Positions 43,200 to 56,329 of a DNA stretch of 64,000 nt are shown piece after piece (the first letter of the stretch is position 1; every line of letters begins with the position of its first letter). The stretch comes from an uncultured Bacteroides sp. (GTDB lineage Bacteria; Bacteroidota; Bacteroidia; Bacteroidales; Bacteroidaceae), in assembly GCA_949288715.1 (NCBI GenBank), contig CASELH010000006.1:86081-150080 (forward strand). The letters are read 5' to 3'. Made by a program: the position numbers and the translations under genes. The notes beneath the pieces are model-generated. The model was given only the letters and a program-made list of their open reading frames with translations, had not been told where the DNA came from and made no database searches.

Positions 43200-45197
43200 T
43201 TACCTATAAGCAATGAGTGCCGAGCAGGCAGGCACGGTGAGCACGCCGCCCGTCATGGTAGCCAACGGACGCGCGGGGTCGGCCGACACACGGCCATCCA
43301 TGCACGCTATGCGGTAGTCGCCTTGGTGCACCTTTACTGTTGTGGGTTTCGATAGGGGGTTGAGCACGACGATGATTTCGTCCCACGTCTCTCCCTGCGG
43401 CTTGCCTGTCAGCTTGAAGGCCACGACCTCTTCATCGGCTGCCGGAATGAAGCGCAGGAAGCTGCGCACCTTCTCAGCATCGCCAAAGTGGAAGGCGGGG
43501 TGCGCCTTGCGCAAGGCTATCAGCCCGCTCACGTAGTCGAAAAGGTCGCGGTTGTCATGCTTCAGCTGCCAGCGGATGGTGTTGATGCTGTCCGGGCTGC
43601 GGAAAGAGTTGGCCACGCCCTGCTTGTCGCGCATCACCTCGTCGCCCGCAAAGATGAAGGGCACGCCTTGCGAGGTCAGTACGGCCGTAAGCGCCAGCTT
43701 CTGCAAAGCCTTGAGGCGCTCGGGGGAAGCCTCAGGTTGGGTCACCTTCAAGCGGTCGGCCAGGCAAAGGTCGTCGTGGCAGCTCACGTAGCTGATGAAC
43801 TGCGTGGGTTGCCCGGCCCAAAAGGCGGGGTGCGCAGGGTCTTCTTCCACTTGGGCATACTCCACGCCTCCCGCTATGCCGAAGCGCACGCCGGCTTTGT
43901 GCCCTTTGCGGCCGATGACAAAGGCTCCCTGCTCGTCGTGCCCGAAGGGGCCGCGCAAGCTGTCGCGAAACTCGTCGCTGAAGGCGGCGATGCCAGGCAT
44001 ACGCCACGTGTTGGCCTTCATGGCCAGGCTGTCCGTCGGGAGTTGGGGAGCAGAAGCGGCCCAGCCTTCACCATATATATAAATGGAGGGGTCTACCTCA
44101 TCCAAGGCTTGGCGGACAGCCTTCATGGTGGCAATGTCGTGTATGCCCATAAGGTCGAAGCGGAAGCCGTCTACATGATACTCTTCCGCCCAATACTTCA
44201 CAGACTCCACAATGAACTTCCGCACCATGGGGCGCTCGCTGGCTGTTTCATTTCCGCAGGCCGAGGCGTTGGCAAAGGTACCTTCGGGCGTCTGCCGGTA
44301 GAAGTATCCGGGCACGGTGCGCTCAAAGTTCCCTCCCTCGGTCACGGCGGTGTGGTTGTACACCACATCCATCACCACGCGGATGCCGGCCCGGTGCAAT
44401 GCCATCACCATCTGCTTGAACTCGCGGATACGGGTTTCGGGTGTGTAGGGGTCGGTACTGTACGAGCCTTCGGGCACGTTGTAGTTCTTAGGGTCGTAGC
44501 CCCAGTTGTATTGCGCGCTGTCGGGGCGGCTTTCGTCCACCGAAGAGTAGTCGAAGGAGGGGAGAATGTGCACGTGGGTTACGCCCAACTCTTTCAGGTG
44601 GTCAATGCCCGTACGGTCGCCTGCGGCGGAACGTGTGCCCGTCTCTGTCAAGGCAAGGAATTTTCCGCGGTGGCTGATGCCCGAATTGAGGTCCATGCTG
44701 AAGTCGCGGTGGTGCATCTCGTAGAGCACGATGTCGGCAAAGCTGTTCAACGGCGGGCGCACGTCGGCCTCCCACCCTGCGGGATTGGTATCGCGCAAGT
44801 CTACCACCGCTGCACGGTCGCCATTCACGCCTACCGCCTTGGCCATGACGCCGGGCGTATCGCCCAGCCACTCGCCGTCCACCTTGACATTGAAGGTGTA
44901 GAATTTCCCCTTCAGATTGCCGTCTACCGAGGCGTTCCACATGCCATCGGTGGCAGCCTCCATGGACAAGGTGCGGACGGCTTCCCCTCCTTGCCCCGCT
45001 TCATAGAGCAGAAGGTTTACTGCCTCGGCCGTGGGAGCCCACAGCGCAAAGCGCGTAGCAGAGGGGGAATAAGACATCTCCTCCCAATCGCCTTTATACA
45101 CGGGATATTCGTCATACGAATCGGATACATGCTGCTGGGCCGGGTTGCACCCCACCGTTGCGAGCATCGACATTACAAACAGGTGTTTTACCTTCAT
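43200..45197 (-). CDS. pulA: Type I pullulanase lipoprotein, GH13
   Basis: Debranching enzyme that hydrolyses alpha-1,6 links in pullulan and limit dextrins. The 665-residue protein begins with a lipoprotein signal (MKVKHLFVMSMLATVGC, Cys17), so it is membrane-anchored. A CBM48 module (about 45-140, ATRFALWAPTAEAVNLLLYE) precedes the GH13 barrel. YNWGYDPKNYNVPEGSYS is the pullulanase I signature; nucleophile Asp in DGFRFDLMGI (near 347), acid/base Glu in YIYGEGWAA (near 376), third Asp in SYVSCHDDLCL (near 474). It is divergent from malQ and belongs to the starch cluster. Confidence 0.96.
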   Translation of the reverse strand: MKVKHLFVMSMLATVGCNPAQQHVSDSYDEYPVYKGDWEEMSYSPSATRFALWAPTAEAVNLLLYEAGQGGEAVRTLSMEAATDGMWNASVDGNLKGKFYTFNVKVDGEWLGDTPGVMAKAVGVNGDRAAVVDLRDTNPAGWEADVRPPLNSFADIVLYEMHHRDFSMDLNSGISHRGKFLALTETGTRSAAGDRTGIDHLKELGVTHVHILPSFDYSSVDESRPDSAQYNWGYDPKNYNVPEGSYSTDPYTPETRIREFKQMVMALHRAGIRVVMDVVYNHTAVTEGGNFERTVPGYFYRQTPEGTFANASACGNETASERPMVRKFIVESVKYWAEEYHVDGFRFDLMGIHDIATMKAVRQALDEVDPSIYIYGEGWAASAPQLPTDSLAMKANTWRMPGIAAFSDEFRDSLRGPFGHDEQGAFVIGRKGHKAGVRFGIAGGVEYAQVEEDPAHPAFWAGQPTQFISYVSCHDDLCLADRLKVTQPEASPERLKALQKLALTAVLTSQGVPFIFAGDEVMRDKQGVANSFRSPDSINTIRWQLKHDNRDLFDYVSGLIALRKAHPAFHFGDAEKVRSFLRFIPAADEEVVAFKLTGKPQGETWDEIIVVLNPLSKPTTVKVHQGDYRIACMDGRVSADPARPLATMTGGVLTVPACSALIAYR

Positions 45198-45246
45198 GGT
45201 TGTTGTTTTTATAGTTATGTGTTAGAATGTTGCCACAGGTTGCAAA

Positions 45247-45254
45247 CAAAGATA
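45247..45254 (-). promoter_or_regulatory. Bacteroides -7 box (TATCTTTG) for pulA
   Basis: Minus-strand TAnnTTTG match 50 bp before the ATG at 45197. Confidence 0.6.
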
Positions 45255-45520
45255 GAGGCTTTACCCTCACACGCCGGGATATTGAAAGGAAAATGTAAAT
45301 AATAGAACAGTTATATTATTCATAACCAAATAAATAAGATTCACTTAATATAAATAGGGAATGAAACCGGACAGCGCGTGACACCATGCTGCAAAGCCAT
45401 ACCATGCATTTATATTTTCCGGAAAGGAAATCATGCCTACAAGATGCAGAAAAGGGAATTTTACTACTTGGATACTTATATTTTCATTCATAACGGCAAG
45501 CCCTTCTCCTATTTATTCGC

Positions 45521-45528
45521 TACATTTG
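45521..45528 (+). promoter_or_regulatory. Bacteroides -7 box (TACATTTG) for malQ
   Basis: TAnnTTTG match 45 bp before the ATG at 45573; identical to the susA box. Confidence 0.6.
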
Positions 45529-45572
45529 TGCCGACAATCATATATATGTTATCACCCTAATACCAAGACATA

Positions 45573-48251
45573 ATGAAATTAACCTTTCGCATTGAGTATC
45601 GCACGACATGGGGAGAAAGCCTCTTTGCCGTGTTGGACAATGAAATAGAAGTAGAACTCTCTACCACCGACGGCCACTTGTGGCAAGGCACTTGTGAATA
45701 CCAGCCCGCCGAAGGGCAAAAGGCCATTGCCTACCGCTATGCCGTCTACCGCAATGGCAAGTGCATCCGCAAAGAGTTTGGCGCCATTGCCCATACGCTT
45801 TGCCCGGCCAGCATCGGGGAACATCACTACATAGTAAACGACAATTGGCGCGACCTTCCTGCCGAAAGCTACCGCTATAGCGCCGCTTTCAATGGCATTG
45901 ATGCCACGCACACGCCTGTGCACTTTGAGGACGGGCAAGACGATGCCGGCATCACCCTGCGCGCCTTGTGCCCCGGTCTTGGTGCCCGGCAACGCGCGCT
46001 TGCCCTTACAGGCGAAGGCCAGGCTTTGGGCAATTGGGGAAAGGAAGGCAAGCCCCTACGCATGCAGGAAGTGAAGCCCAACGTGTGGCAGCTGACCTTG
46101 AGAGCCGACACCTTGCCGCAAGCCTTTGAATATAAGTTTGTAGCCATAGACCACCAGTCCGGCGACATTGCCGACTGGGAAAGAGGCGACAACCGTGCCC
46201 TCTACCTGCCTCACCTGGAGGAAGAAGAGACCTACCTTCCCGCGGAGGCCGAGGTGTACTTTTCCGATGTGTCGTGCCGGATAGCCGGCAGCGCCATCCC
46301 CGTCTTCTCGCTGCGCTCGGAGGGCAGCTATGGCGTGGGCGACTTCGGCGACTTGAAGACCTACATACAGTGGGCAGCCGACACACACCAGAAAGCCGTG
46401 CAGGTACTCCCCATCAACGACACCACCATGACCGGCACGTGGACGGACACCTATCCTTACAGCAGCATCTCCATCTACGCCTTCCACCCCATGTATGTCG
46501 ACCTGAGGCAGCTTCCTGCCTTGAACGACCAGGAAGCCGCACAACGCTTTGAAGCCGAACGCATCCGCCTCAATGCCCTGCCCCAAGTAGACTATGAGGC
46601 TGTAAACCACGCCAAGCGCGCCTATCTCAAAGCCATCTATTTGCAAGAGAAAGACGCCCTCTCCTCCACGGAAAGCTATCGCCTTTTCCTTGACGAGAAC
46701 AAGCAATGGCTGCAACCCTACGCTGCCTTCTGCTACCTGCGCGACCACTTCGGCACGCCCGACTTCCACCAATGGGGAGACTTCAGCACCTATAATGAAG
46801 AAAACGTTGCCCAGCTGTGCAACCCCGAAAGTGAAGTCTACGACGAGATTGCCCTCCACTACTTCGTGCAATACGAGCTCCACATCCAGCTGCTCGACGC
46901 CTGCAACTATGGGCGGAGCCGGGGCATCATCGTGAAAGGCGACATCCCCATAGGCATCAGCCGCACCAGCGTAGAGGCATGGGTAGAGCCCTACTACTTC
47001 AACATGAACGGCCAGGCAGGCGCCCCGCCCGATGCCTTCTCCACCAAAGGGCAGAACTGGAGGCTGCCCACCTACAACTGGAAAGCCATGGAGGAAGACG
47101 GCTACCAATGGTGGAGAAAACGCTTCCGCAAGATGGCCGACTACTTCACGGCCTACCGCATAGACCACATCCTGGGCTTCTTCCGCATTTGGGAAATCCC
47201 CATCCACTCCGTGCACGGACTGTTGGGGCAATTCTCCCCCTCGCTGCCCATGAGCGTGAGCGAGATTGAAAGCTTCGGGCTGCACTTCCAAAAAGAGTTT
47301 ATGACGCGCCCCTTCATCAATGACTACATGCTGGAGGAAATGTTCGGTGAACGAAGCCGGGAAGTAAAGGAAAAGTTTGTACAGCACCTGCATCACGACA
47401 TCTACGCCATGCGCCCGGAGTTCGACACCCAGCGCAAGGTGGAAGCCTATTTTGCCGGCAAAACGGATGAAGCAGACATCAACCTGAAAGAAGGACTGTA
47501 TGCCCTGATAAGCGACGTGCTGTTCATACCCGACCGAGACAATGCCGACATGTATCACCCCCGCATCGCCGTGCAAAACGACTACATCTACCGCCAGCTG
47601 AGCGGAGGGGAGCAAGACGCCTTCAACCGTCTGTACAACCACTACTATTACCAACGGCACAACGACTTCTGGTATCACGAAGCCATGAAGAAGCTGCCCA
47701 TCCTTACCCAGTCCACCTCCATGCTGGTGTGCGGAGAAGACTTAGGCATGGTGCCCGATTGTGTGCCTTGGGTAATGGAGCAACTGCAGATACTCTCCCT
47801 CGAGATACAGCGCATGCCCAAGAACCCGCAAGACGAGTTCGGGCACGTGGCCCAATACCCCTTCCGCTCCGTCTGCACCATCGGCACGCACGACATGTCT
47901 TCCTTCCGCGGCTGGTGGGAGGAAGACCGCAACACCTCTGCTCGCTTCTTCTACCACGAGCTGAAGCACTGGGGTGAGTTGCCCGTCCATGCACCGGGAT
48001 GGCTTTGCGAAGACGTAGTAAGACGCCACCTGTACAGCCCCTCCATGCTCTGCATCCTGACGTGGCAAGACTGGACAGCCATGGACGAGGCCTTGCGCAA
48101 CCCCGACATCGACATTGAGCGCATCAACGTGCCGTCCGTGCCCCAGTTCTATTGGCGCTGGCGCATGCACGTCACACTGGAATACCTGATGCAACAAACC
48201 GATTTCAACAACAAAGTCCGCCGGATGATAGACGAAAGCGGGCGATATTAA
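45573..48251 (+). CDS. malQ: 4-alpha-glucanotransferase (amylomaltase), GH77 with two CBM20-like domains
   Basis: Cytoplasmic disproportionating enzyme that transfers alpha-1,4-glucan segments between maltodextrins. The 892-residue protein is of the long, plant-DPE2-like layout: two starch-binding CBM20-type modules (about 1-120 and 128-235) precede GH77, with no signal peptide. Catalytic residues are in AYRIDHILGFFRIWEIP (nucleophile Asp near 529), CGEDLGMVP (acid/base Glu near 721) and GTHDMSSFRGWW (Asp near 773). It is 15 bp from the MFS gene and probably forms an operon with it. Confidence 0.96.
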   Translation: MKLTFRIEYRTTWGESLFAVLDNEIEVELSTTDGHLWQGTCEYQPAEGQKAIAYRYAVYRNGKCIRKEFGAIAHTLCPASIGEHHYIVNDNWRDLPAESYRYSAAFNGIDATHTPVHFEDGQDDAGITLRALCPGLGARQRALALTGEGQALGNWGKEGKPLRMQEVKPNVWQLTLRADTLPQAFEYKFVAIDHQSGDIADWERGDNRALYLPHLEEEETYLPAEAEVYFSDVSCRIAGSAIPVFSLRSEGSYGVGDFGDLKTYIQWAADTHQKAVQVLPINDTTMTGTWTDTYPYSSISIYAFHPMYVDLRQLPALNDQEAAQRFEAERIRLNALPQVDYEAVNHAKRAYLKAIYLQEKDALSSTESYRLFLDENKQWLQPYAAFCYLRDHFGTPDFHQWGDFSTYNEENVAQLCNPESEVYDEIALHYFVQYELHIQLLDACNYGRSRGIIVKGDIPIGISRTSVEAWVEPYYFNMNGQAGAPPDAFSTKGQNWRLPTYNWKAMEEDGYQWWRKRFRKMADYFTAYRIDHILGFFRIWEIPIHSVHGLLGQFSPSLPMSVSEIESFGLHFQKEFMTRPFINDYMLEEMFGERSREVKEKFVQHLHHDIYAMRPEFDTQRKVEAYFAGKTDEADINLKEGLYALISDVLFIPDRDNADMYHPRIAVQNDYIYRQLSGGEQDAFNRLYNHYYYQRHNDFWYHEAMKKLPILTQSTSMLVCGEDLGMVPDCVPWVMEQLQILSLEIQRMPKNPQDEFGHVAQYPFRSVCTIGTHDMSSFRGWWEEDRNTSARFFYHELKHWGELPVHAPGWLCEDVVRRHLYSPSMLCILTWQDWTAMDEALRNPDIDIERINVPSVPQFYWRWRMHVTLEYLMQQTDFNNKVRRMIDESGRY

Positions 48252-48266
48252 TCTTTATTGACAGCC

Positions 48267-49628
48267 ATGAGAAAAATTCCCGATTTAGGCTTCTGGAAGC
48301 TATGGAACATCAGCTTCGGCTTCCTTGGCGTACAAATAGCCTACGCCCTGCAAAGTGCCAACATCAGCCGCATCTTCTCCACGCTGGGGGCCGACCCGCA
48401 TAGCCTGAGCTATTTCTGGATTCTGCCCCCGCTGGCAGGCATTATCGTGCAACCCATCATAGGCGCCTTGAGCGACCGCACCTGGTGCCGTTTCGGGCGC
48501 CGCATCCCCTACCTGTTTGTAGGGGCGCTGATAGCCGTACTGGTGATGTGCCTGCTTCCCAACGCGGGCAGCTTCGGCATGACGGTTTCGGCCGCCATGG
48601 TTTTCGGCCTGATTTCGCTGATGTTGCTCGACACCTCCATCAACATCGCCATGCAGCCCTTCAAAATGATGGTGGGCGACATGGTCAACGAAAAGCAGAA
48701 AGGCCTGGCCTACTCCATACAAAGCTTCCTCTGCAATGCCGGAAGCCTGATAGGCTACCTGTTCCCCTTCATCTTTGCCGCCATGGGCATCAGCAATGTG
48801 GCCCCCAAGGGAGTGATTCCCGACTCTGTAATCTACTCGTTCTACATCGGGGCAGCCATCCTGATACTGTGCGTCATCTACACCACTGCCAAGGTCAAGG
48901 AGTATCCGCCCCAGCTTTATGCCGAATACCACAATGTGACTGAAACAGAGAAAGAAGAGAAGACCAACATCTTCCGCCTGCTGGCCAAGGCCCCCAAGGC
49001 TTTCTGGACCATCGGACTGGTGCAATTCTTCTGCTGGGCAGCCTTCATGTTCATGTGGACCTACACCAACGGCACAGTAGCCGCCAATGCGTTCGACACC
49101 CCTACCATAGAGGTGGTGAAAGACGGGGTAACGCGCTGGATACTCGACACCCAGTCGCAACAATACCAGACCGCCGGCGACTGGGTAGGCATCCTCTTTG
49201 CCGTGCAAGCCATCGGCTCCGTGTTGTGGGCTATGGCTATCCCTGCCTTTAAGAACCGCAAACTGGTTTACTCATTGAGCCTCGTATTGGGTGGCATCGG
49301 CTTCATGTCCACGTTCTTCATACACGACCCCTACATGCTGTTCGTATCCTTCCTGCTGATAGGTTGCGCCTGGGCAGCCATGTTGGCCCTGCCTTTCACC
49401 ATCCTCACCAATGCATTGACGGGCGGACACATGGGCATGTATCTGGGATTGTTCAACGGCACCATCTGCATTCCGCAAATTGTAGCCGCAGCTACGGGCG
49501 GCTGGGTGCTGAAAGCCTTCACCACCGAGGGCAGCGCCCCCCAAGAAGCCGGCATGCTGGTGGTAGCCGGCGTGCTGCTGATTGTCGGCGCAGGGTGCGT
49601 GCACTTCATCAAGGAAAACAGTAAATGA
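48267..49628 (+). CDS. MFS sugar transporter (maltose/SLC45-like)
   Basis: Inner-membrane transporter of 453 residues with 12 predicted helices. It shows LGVQIAYALQSANISRIF in helix 1, the MFS loop 2-3 motif SDRTWCRFGRRIPYLFVGAL, and SIQSFLCNAGSLIGY in helix 5. This GPH/SLC45-like group includes the Bacteroides maltose carrier that works with malQ and the sus genes. Its place 15 bp after malQ supports maltose or maltodextrin uptake, probably driven by cations. The start is the ATG at 48267; a TTG nine bases upstream is less likely. Convergent with susR. Confidence 0.92.
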   Translation: MRKIPDLGFWKLWNISFGFLGVQIAYALQSANISRIFSTLGADPHSLSYFWILPPLAGIIVQPIIGALSDRTWCRFGRRIPYLFVGALIAVLVMCLLPNAGSFGMTVSAAMVFGLISLMLLDTSINIAMQPFKMMVGDMVNEKQKGLAYSIQSFLCNAGSLIGYLFPFIFAAMGISNVAPKGVIPDSVIYSFYIGAAILILCVIYTTAKVKEYPPQLYAEYHNVTETEKEEKTNIFRLLAKAPKAFWTIGLVQFFCWAAFMFMWTYTNGTVAANAFDTPTIEVVKDGVTRWILDTQSQQYQTAGDWVGILFAVQAIGSVLWAMAIPAFKNRKLVYSLSLVLGGIGFMSTFFIHDPYMLFVSFLLIGCAWAAMLALPFTILTNALTGGHMGMYLGLFNGTICIPQIVAAATGGWVLKAFTTEGSAPQEAGMLVVAGVLLIVGAGCVHFIKENSK

Positions 49629-49740
49629 AGAATGAAGAACGAAGAATGAAGAATTCTTGTAAATGAAGAATGAAGAATTCCCATTAAGCACGAAGGCTGC
49701 GCCACAATTCTTCATTCTTCGTTCTTCATTCTTCATTTAC
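49622..49740 (-). repeat. Nested palindromic element flanking susR, copy 1 of an inverted pair
   Basis: Runs of GAAGAATGAAGAATTC and their complement surround the core AATTCCCATTAAGCACGAAG then GCTGCGCCACAATT. The reverse complement of this core, 40 bp nearly identical, is at 56128-56167. It lies between the convergent MFS and susR genes and can fold as a bidirectional terminator. Confidence 0.85.
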
Positions 49741-51333
49741 TCAAAGCTTCATTACCTCCTGCTCAAAAGCCTCCTTATCGCCTGCCGCGCGGTTTCGTAT
49801 CTTGCTGCGATAGTTGTACACCGTGGTCAGCGAATAGCTCAGGAAGTGGGCTATGCGGGCCGAGTCTGTAACCCCCAGCCGGATGAGGGCGAAAATGCGC
49901 AGCTCGGTGTTCAGCAGCTCGCCGGGCTTGGGATAGATGCGGGCATCTTCCGCCAGCAACCTGTTGAAGTTCTCTATAAAGTTCGGGAACAGGTCGAGGA
50001 ATGACTTGTCAAACTCCCGGTAAAAGGCTTTCCGCTCGTCGCGCAAGAACTGGTCGGAGCGGATGACCTTGAACAACTCTTCCGTCTTCGAGGCCATGGC
50101 CAGCTTTTCCAGCGAGCGGCGGTATTGCTCCAGCTTCTCCAAGTATTCCACGCAGCGGTCCAGATAGCGGGCAATGTACACCTCTTTTATCTTCCCCACC
50201 TCCTCCAGCGTAGTGTTGGCAGCCACCAGCTTGCGGTTGGTGCGATACAGGTGCTTCCGCATGGCAGAGAGCTTCTTCATCCAGTAGTACAGGTAGCACA
50301 CCGCAGCCACCAGCAGCAAGGCCAGCAGACTGATGCTGATGAGCATAGTGCGCACGGCTGCCCGCTTCTGCACCTCCTTCTCCCTATAGGCGCGGTCTAT
50401 GATGGGGTACACCTCCGTCACCTCCAGCGAGCGCAGGCGGGCATTGCAGTTCACGGCGTCTTCCATCGAGCGGTTTAAGTAGCGGTAAGCCCGCTCCACG
50501 TCGCCCCTTTCGTAGAGCAAGTAGGCCAACTTTTGCAGGGAGGCATACTCGCGCACCACCCGCTTCACGTCCCAGATAGCCGTTTCCGCCAGGTAATATA
50601 TCTGCTTGTCCGCATCGCCCTTGGCCGCATACGCCTCATACAGGGTGTAGTTGATGTACGACAGCAATTCCGTGTCCGTGGTTTTCTCCAGTTGGGCTTG
50701 CAGAATCTGTATGGCCTCGTCGGGCTTGCCCTGCCTGATGGCTTTTTCAGCCCTCACCATCTCGCGGTCCGCCTCCAAGGCAGATGTCAGCAGGATGGAG
50801 TCGCGATATTGGTCGGTCTTCCGCTGGTACTCCAGCTTGTCCCGCTTGTACAGGGTATAGTCGGAAAGCCATCCGTAGCACGAGCGGAAGGCATGGTAGT
50901 ACTCCCTGCGCACCTCCTCGGTCAGCCCGGCCGAGTTTATCCCTTCCAGCTGATGTATGGCCTCGCTGTACATGCCCATCACGCCCATCACCTGCGCCCG
51001 GTTGATGGCGATGGCCTCCGCCTGGTTGGGGTAGGCAGGCAGCAGGGGCATCTCGGCCAGCATGTCCAGATAGTGCACGGCCGTGTCTGCCTGGTAGTGA
51101 AGGTATTCTTGAAACAAGTCTTTGCACAGCGCATACCGCTCCGTCTCTGCGGAAGCCCGGCTCAAGCGGCTTTCCAGCTTCTGGATGCGGGCCTCCTTCT
51201 GCTTGCGGAAGGCATTTTGGTTAAGCAAAACGGAATCCAGTCTTTGTAATATATCCGATGTATCTTTTTCGCCTGCCCACAACACGGCAGGAAGCAGCAA
51301 CAGCAATATAGGTATAAGGCTAACCGATTTCAT
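49741..51333 (-). CDS. susR: SusR-type transcriptional activator of starch utilisation
   Basis: Membrane-spanning regulator of 530 residues that, in B. thetaiotaomicron, senses maltose and larger starch pieces in the periplasm and activates sus transcription. A signal or first helix (MKSVSLIPILLLLLPAVLWA) sets the start at 51333. The periplasmic part (about 25-325) is helical and TPR-like. A membrane helix lies near 333-352 (MLISISLLALLLVAAVCYLY), then a coiled coil, and a C-terminal HTH (about 470-520, LNTELRIFALIRLGVTDSAR then IAHFLSYSLTTVYNYRSKIR). It is divergent from susA. Confidence 0.9.
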   Translation of the reverse strand: MKSVSLIPILLLLLPAVLWAGEKDTSDILQRLDSVLLNQNAFRKQKEARIQKLESRLSRASAETERYALCKDLFQEYLHYQADTAVHYLDMLAEMPLLPAYPNQAEAIAINRAQVMGVMGMYSEAIHQLEGINSAGLTEEVRREYYHAFRSCYGWLSDYTLYKRDKLEYQRKTDQYRDSILLTSALEADREMVRAEKAIRQGKPDEAIQILQAQLEKTTDTELLSYINYTLYEAYAAKGDADKQIYYLAETAIWDVKRVVREYASLQKLAYLLYERGDVERAYRYLNRSMEDAVNCNARLRSLEVTEVYPIIDRAYREKEVQKRAAVRTMLISISLLALLLVAAVCYLYYWMKKLSAMRKHLYRTNRKLVAANTTLEEVGKIKEVYIARYLDRCVEYLEKLEQYRRSLEKLAMASKTEELFKVIRSDQFLRDERKAFYREFDKSFLDLFPNFIENFNRLLAEDARIYPKPGELLNTELRIFALIRLGVTDSARIAHFLSYSLTTVYNYRSKIRNRAAGDKEAFEQEVMKL

Positions 51334-51340
51334 ATATAAG

Positions 51341-51356
51341 CATGTTTTTAAACATG
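51341..51356. promoter_or_regulatory. Palindrome in the susR leader
   Basis: CATGTTT-TT-AAACATG, a perfect 7-bp inverted repeat between the susR -7 box (51359-51366) and the start codon; a candidate operator or leader hairpin. Confidence 0.4.
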
Positions 51357-51358
51357 CA

Positions 51359-51366
51359 CAAATATA
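51359..51366 (-). promoter_or_regulatory. Bacteroides -7 box (TATATTTG) for susR
   Basis: Minus-strand TAnnTTTG match 26 bp before the ATG at 51333. Confidence 0.55.
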
Positions 51367-53891
<2,525 letters not shown>

Positions 53892-53909
53892 ACAACCCAA
53901 AATACCTAA

Positions 53910-56097
<2,188 letters not shown>

Positions 56098-56099
<2 letters not shown>

Positions 56100-56240
56100 A
56101 TGAAGAACTAAGAATGAAGAATGAAGAATTGTGGCGCAGCCTTCGTCCTTAATGGGAATTCTTCATTTTGCCGCGTAGCGGCGATTCTTCATTCTTCATT
56201 TACAAGAATTCTTAATTCTTAATTCTTAATTCTTAATTTA
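56098..56240 (+). repeat. Nested palindromic element between susB and susC, copy 2 of an inverted pair
   Basis: The reverse complement of the element at 49622-49740, with core AATTGTGGCGCAGCCTTCGT then CCTTAATGGGAATT, plus an added hairpin GCCGCGTAGCGGC (56170-56182). Repeated CTTAATTCTTAATTCTTAAT closes it. It can fold in the transcript and may lower susC expression relative to susB or end the susAB message. Confidence 0.85.
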
Positions 56241-56329
56241 AAAAGATTGTTCAGTTTTCAATAGACATTACCATATAAAGAAACACAAGAGAACCTAACA
56301 ACATTATTTATTCACTTTAAATCAACAAC

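Larger units (their letters stand above)
45198..45572. other. Divergent control region between pulA and malQ
   Basis: A 375-bp AT-rich gap with one -7 box for each gene (45247-45254 minus, 45521-45528 plus). I see no gene. The middle (45300-45440) shows no clear palindrome; ATGCAGA at 45444-45450 also occurs at the same distance upstream of the susA box. Confidence 0.65.
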
